Source: Axinella damicornis
Taxonomy: Eukaryota; Porifera; Demospongiae; Axinellida; Axinellidae
Reading direction: 5' to 3'
Length of the DNA: 64,000 nt
NCBI GenBank assembly: GCA_963931865.1
Contig: OZ007505.1
Span: 5,030,824-5,094,823, forward strand
Shown: piece after piece, positions 62,308-64,000 of the stretch
Position numbering within the stretch: position 1 is the first letter of the stretch
How the letters are laid out: every line of letters begins with the position of its first letter
Program-made: the position numbers and the translations under genes
The notes under the pieces: model-generated
Databases searched by the model: none
Told to the model about the DNA's origin: nothing
The model's input: only the letters and a program-made list of their open reading frames with translations

Positions 62308-63568
62308 CTGTAGTTTTGTAAGTTCAGTCCTCAGAGCTTTATTCTTCGTCCGCTCTTGTTCTAATGCTGTGCGTAAACTTGTGATCTAGGGAGGGAGGGA
62401 GGGAGGGAGGGAGGAGGGATGGAGGGAAGAGGGATGGAGGGAGGGAAGAAGGGATGAGGAGGGATGTATAGGATCTACTACGTCGACGCAGAGGTTATGT
62501 GATTTATCCTCCGCGGGTAAGTTTGGCCGAGGCGAAGCCGAGGCTAAACTTTCCCAAGGAGGATAAAGGGAGGGAGGGAGGGAGGGAGGAATGGAGGAAG
62601 GGAAGGAGGGAGGGAGGGAAGGAGGGGGGAGGGAGGAATGGAGGTATGGAAGGAAGGAGGGAAGGAGGGTGGGGAAGAAGTGAGGGAGGAAAGGCAGGAG
62701 GAAGGGAGGGAGGGAGGGAGGGAGGGAGGGAGGGAGGGAGGGAGGGAGTGAGGGAGGGAGGGATGGAGGGAGGGAAGGAGGGAGGGATGGAGGGAGGGAA
62801 GGAGGGAGGGAGGATTGAGGGAGGCACACACAGAGGAAGGGAGGGAGGGAGGGAGGGAGGGAGGGAGGGTACAAAGAGGGAGTCATTAGAGATAGCAAGA
62901 GCAAATTAAAGTGGAGAGGGTAAATTGCAGACCTCGTCTGTAAGTTCATTTTTCATGGAAGAGAGATCTTCATTCTGTTGTATAAGATCAGCCTTGGTAG
63001 AGACTGCACACAGAAACGATAGCAACATAACTAGGTCAGTAGTACTTCAGTAATGGAACCATCGTAGATTCTGGCACAAATAATAAGTGGGTGTCGCTAC
63101 CCAAGTTTAACCACATTATCAAAGTGGAAATTGCGATCTAACAGCCAGCTGTACAGAACCCAATCTCCTATGCACTCCCTTTGTAAGGAGTGGAAAGGAC
63201 AAGCAAGGGAGGCCTGGGAATAATTGACACGACCTTAATGCAGGGCCCTGATTTGGCACTGACACTGTCCAATGACCAAAAACTATCTATTACCTTCACA
63301 ATAACTATAGGAAGACTACACAACAGTCACACAGAAAGGTACACCCTTCATTACACACATGTACACATATACACACACACATACACATGCATTACACCAA
63401 ACAGCTGCAACTTTACGCACACTCTCCATGGCTCATTATCCTGCACAAAGACTGATTCCTTTCCTTCACCTCCTTCAGGTTGACCTGCACACAGAACAAC
63501 CATATCTCAAGTTACATATCGAAACTAGCCTCGTTCCCAGGTTCCCCCCTGTGCCCACACCACGTGCA

Positions 63569-63607
<39 letters not shown>

Positions 63608-63979
63608 GGGGGGGACTTGACGGTGGGAACAAATGAGATGAAACTGACGAAGTCAGAATTGACGAAATGAGTGGGAATTTAACAAACTTCTTATTGCTTC
63701 GTTTCAGGTTCCTCAGCCCCAGACCCAAACCAACCCCAGCACGGATCACCGATGATACTGGAAGCGATCCGCGCTGGGGTTGGTTGGTGTCTGGGGCTGA
63801 GACAATTACTGTACACGCAACAAAAGCTGGGGAGGAAGCCTGGGAATGGGGCTATGCTATGTGACTTCTTTGACCTTGAGTTCCTTGTTTCGCTTGATGA
63901 GTTCAGTGATGGCCTTGTCCCTCTTCTCAAGCTCGTCCATAAGGTGGGCAATGCGGGGGGTCTCCTCAGCGGTCGGGCT
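62308..63979 (-). CDS. coiled-coil protein, internal exons of a partial gene
   Basis: Three exon candidates on the minus strand. 63979-about 63871 encodes RIAHLMDELEKRDKAITELI and then KRNKELK, after a GGACAG acceptor. 63003-62933 encodes ADLIQQNEDLSSMKNELTDE between TGTGCAG and GTCTGC. 62385-62308 encodes ITSLRTALEQERTKNKALRT and ends CTACAG before GTACGT. The last two join in phase 0. Leucine/isoleucine spacing fits heptads, so this is a long coiled coil. The gene starts beyond 64000 and continues below 62308. Between 63871 and 63003 at least one exon is unplaced, since phases do not match; the frame LKEVKERNQSL at 63483-63440 may belong. Family not recognised. Confidence 0.5.
62387..62872. 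repeat. (GGGA)n tract, about 480 bp, with an unrelated insert
   Basis: Long GGGA/GGAAGGA repeats in the coiled-coil gene's intron, interrupted at about 62465-62565 by a 100-bp insert starting near TGTATAGGATC that contains an inverted pair (TTATCCTCC and GGAGGATAA; AGTTTGGCC/GGCTAAACTTT). Proline-serine-rich frames read on the minus strand are artefacts. Confidence 0.88.
63536..63854. mobile_element. 319-bp GAGGCTA-ended composite element
   Basis: Left end TAGCCTCGTTCCCAGG, right end GCCTGGGAATGGGGCTA. Inside are about 37 G in a row (63570-63606) and a strong 88-bp hairpin at 63714-63801 (CAGCCCCAGAC and CCAACCCCAGC arms, repeated inverted). It is much longer than other copies and probably carries a nested fold-back element. 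Confidence 0.6.
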
Positions 63980-64000
63980 CTGTCCACATCAACCATATAG

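Overview
This is a 64-kb piece of an animal nuclear genome. Genes are split by many short GT-AG introns, there are no operons or Shine-Dalgarno sites, and the families are metazoan: HERC1, TP53BP1, WRAP53, an MFS/spinster-like carrier and TRIM-NHL. The sequence is loaded with microsatellites ((AC)n, (CCCT)n, poly-G/C) and small inverted-repeat transposons, and I see no vertebrate-type SINEs or LINEs. A sponge or another early-branching invertebrate is my guess from this texture; species cannot be fixed from the sequence alone.

Layout. 0.1-0.9 kb: last two exons of an unidentified + strand gene. 1.7-11.8 kb (+): a HERC1-type giant E3 ligase. Its N-terminus and first RCC1 blades are present, then a 200-N assembly gap, then the pre-HECT region and a complete HECT domain; most of the middle of the protein is missing. 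13.7-39.8 kb (-): a TP53BP1 orthologue that I reconstructed as 27 exons with consistent phases (2,913 codons plus stop), with SQ/TQ-rich N-terminus, glycine-arginine-rich stretch, tandem Tudor, bipartite NLS and tandem BRCT. 40.6-45.0 kb (+): WRAP53 (TCAB1), 7 exons, 583 aa, head-to-head with TP53BP1 across 762 bp. 45.3-51.4 kb (+): an MFS transporter of spinster-like type, 8 exons, 582 aa. 52.0-54.2 and 56.3-58.5 kb (-): two intronless, tandemly duplicated TRIM-NHL genes. 62.3-64.0 kb (-): exons of a coiled-coil protein that continues past the window.

Functional reading. TP53BP1 and WRAP53 both act in the double-strand-break response; in mammals WRAP53 helps RNF8-dependent recruitment of 53BP1, so their shared upstream region suggests possible co-regulation (inference). 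HERC1 lies tail-to-tail with TP53BP1. The other genes have no evident link.

Mobile and repeat content. There are two copies of a 0.73-0.78-kb element with about 73-bp inverted ends and perfect 9-bp target duplications (Mutator-like), a 603-bp TTAA-flanked piggyBac-like element, a 561-bp TA-flanked element, a decayed Ty3/gypsy integrase fragment, a 42-bp satellite in TP53BP1 intron 1, a 789-bp inverted repeat beside TP53BP1 exon 2, and a dispersed GAGGCTA-ended MITE family. I found no tRNA, rRNA or CRISPR. I found no prokaryote-style defence system; the strongest novelties are the TP53BP1 architecture, its pairing with WRAP53, and the transposon families.
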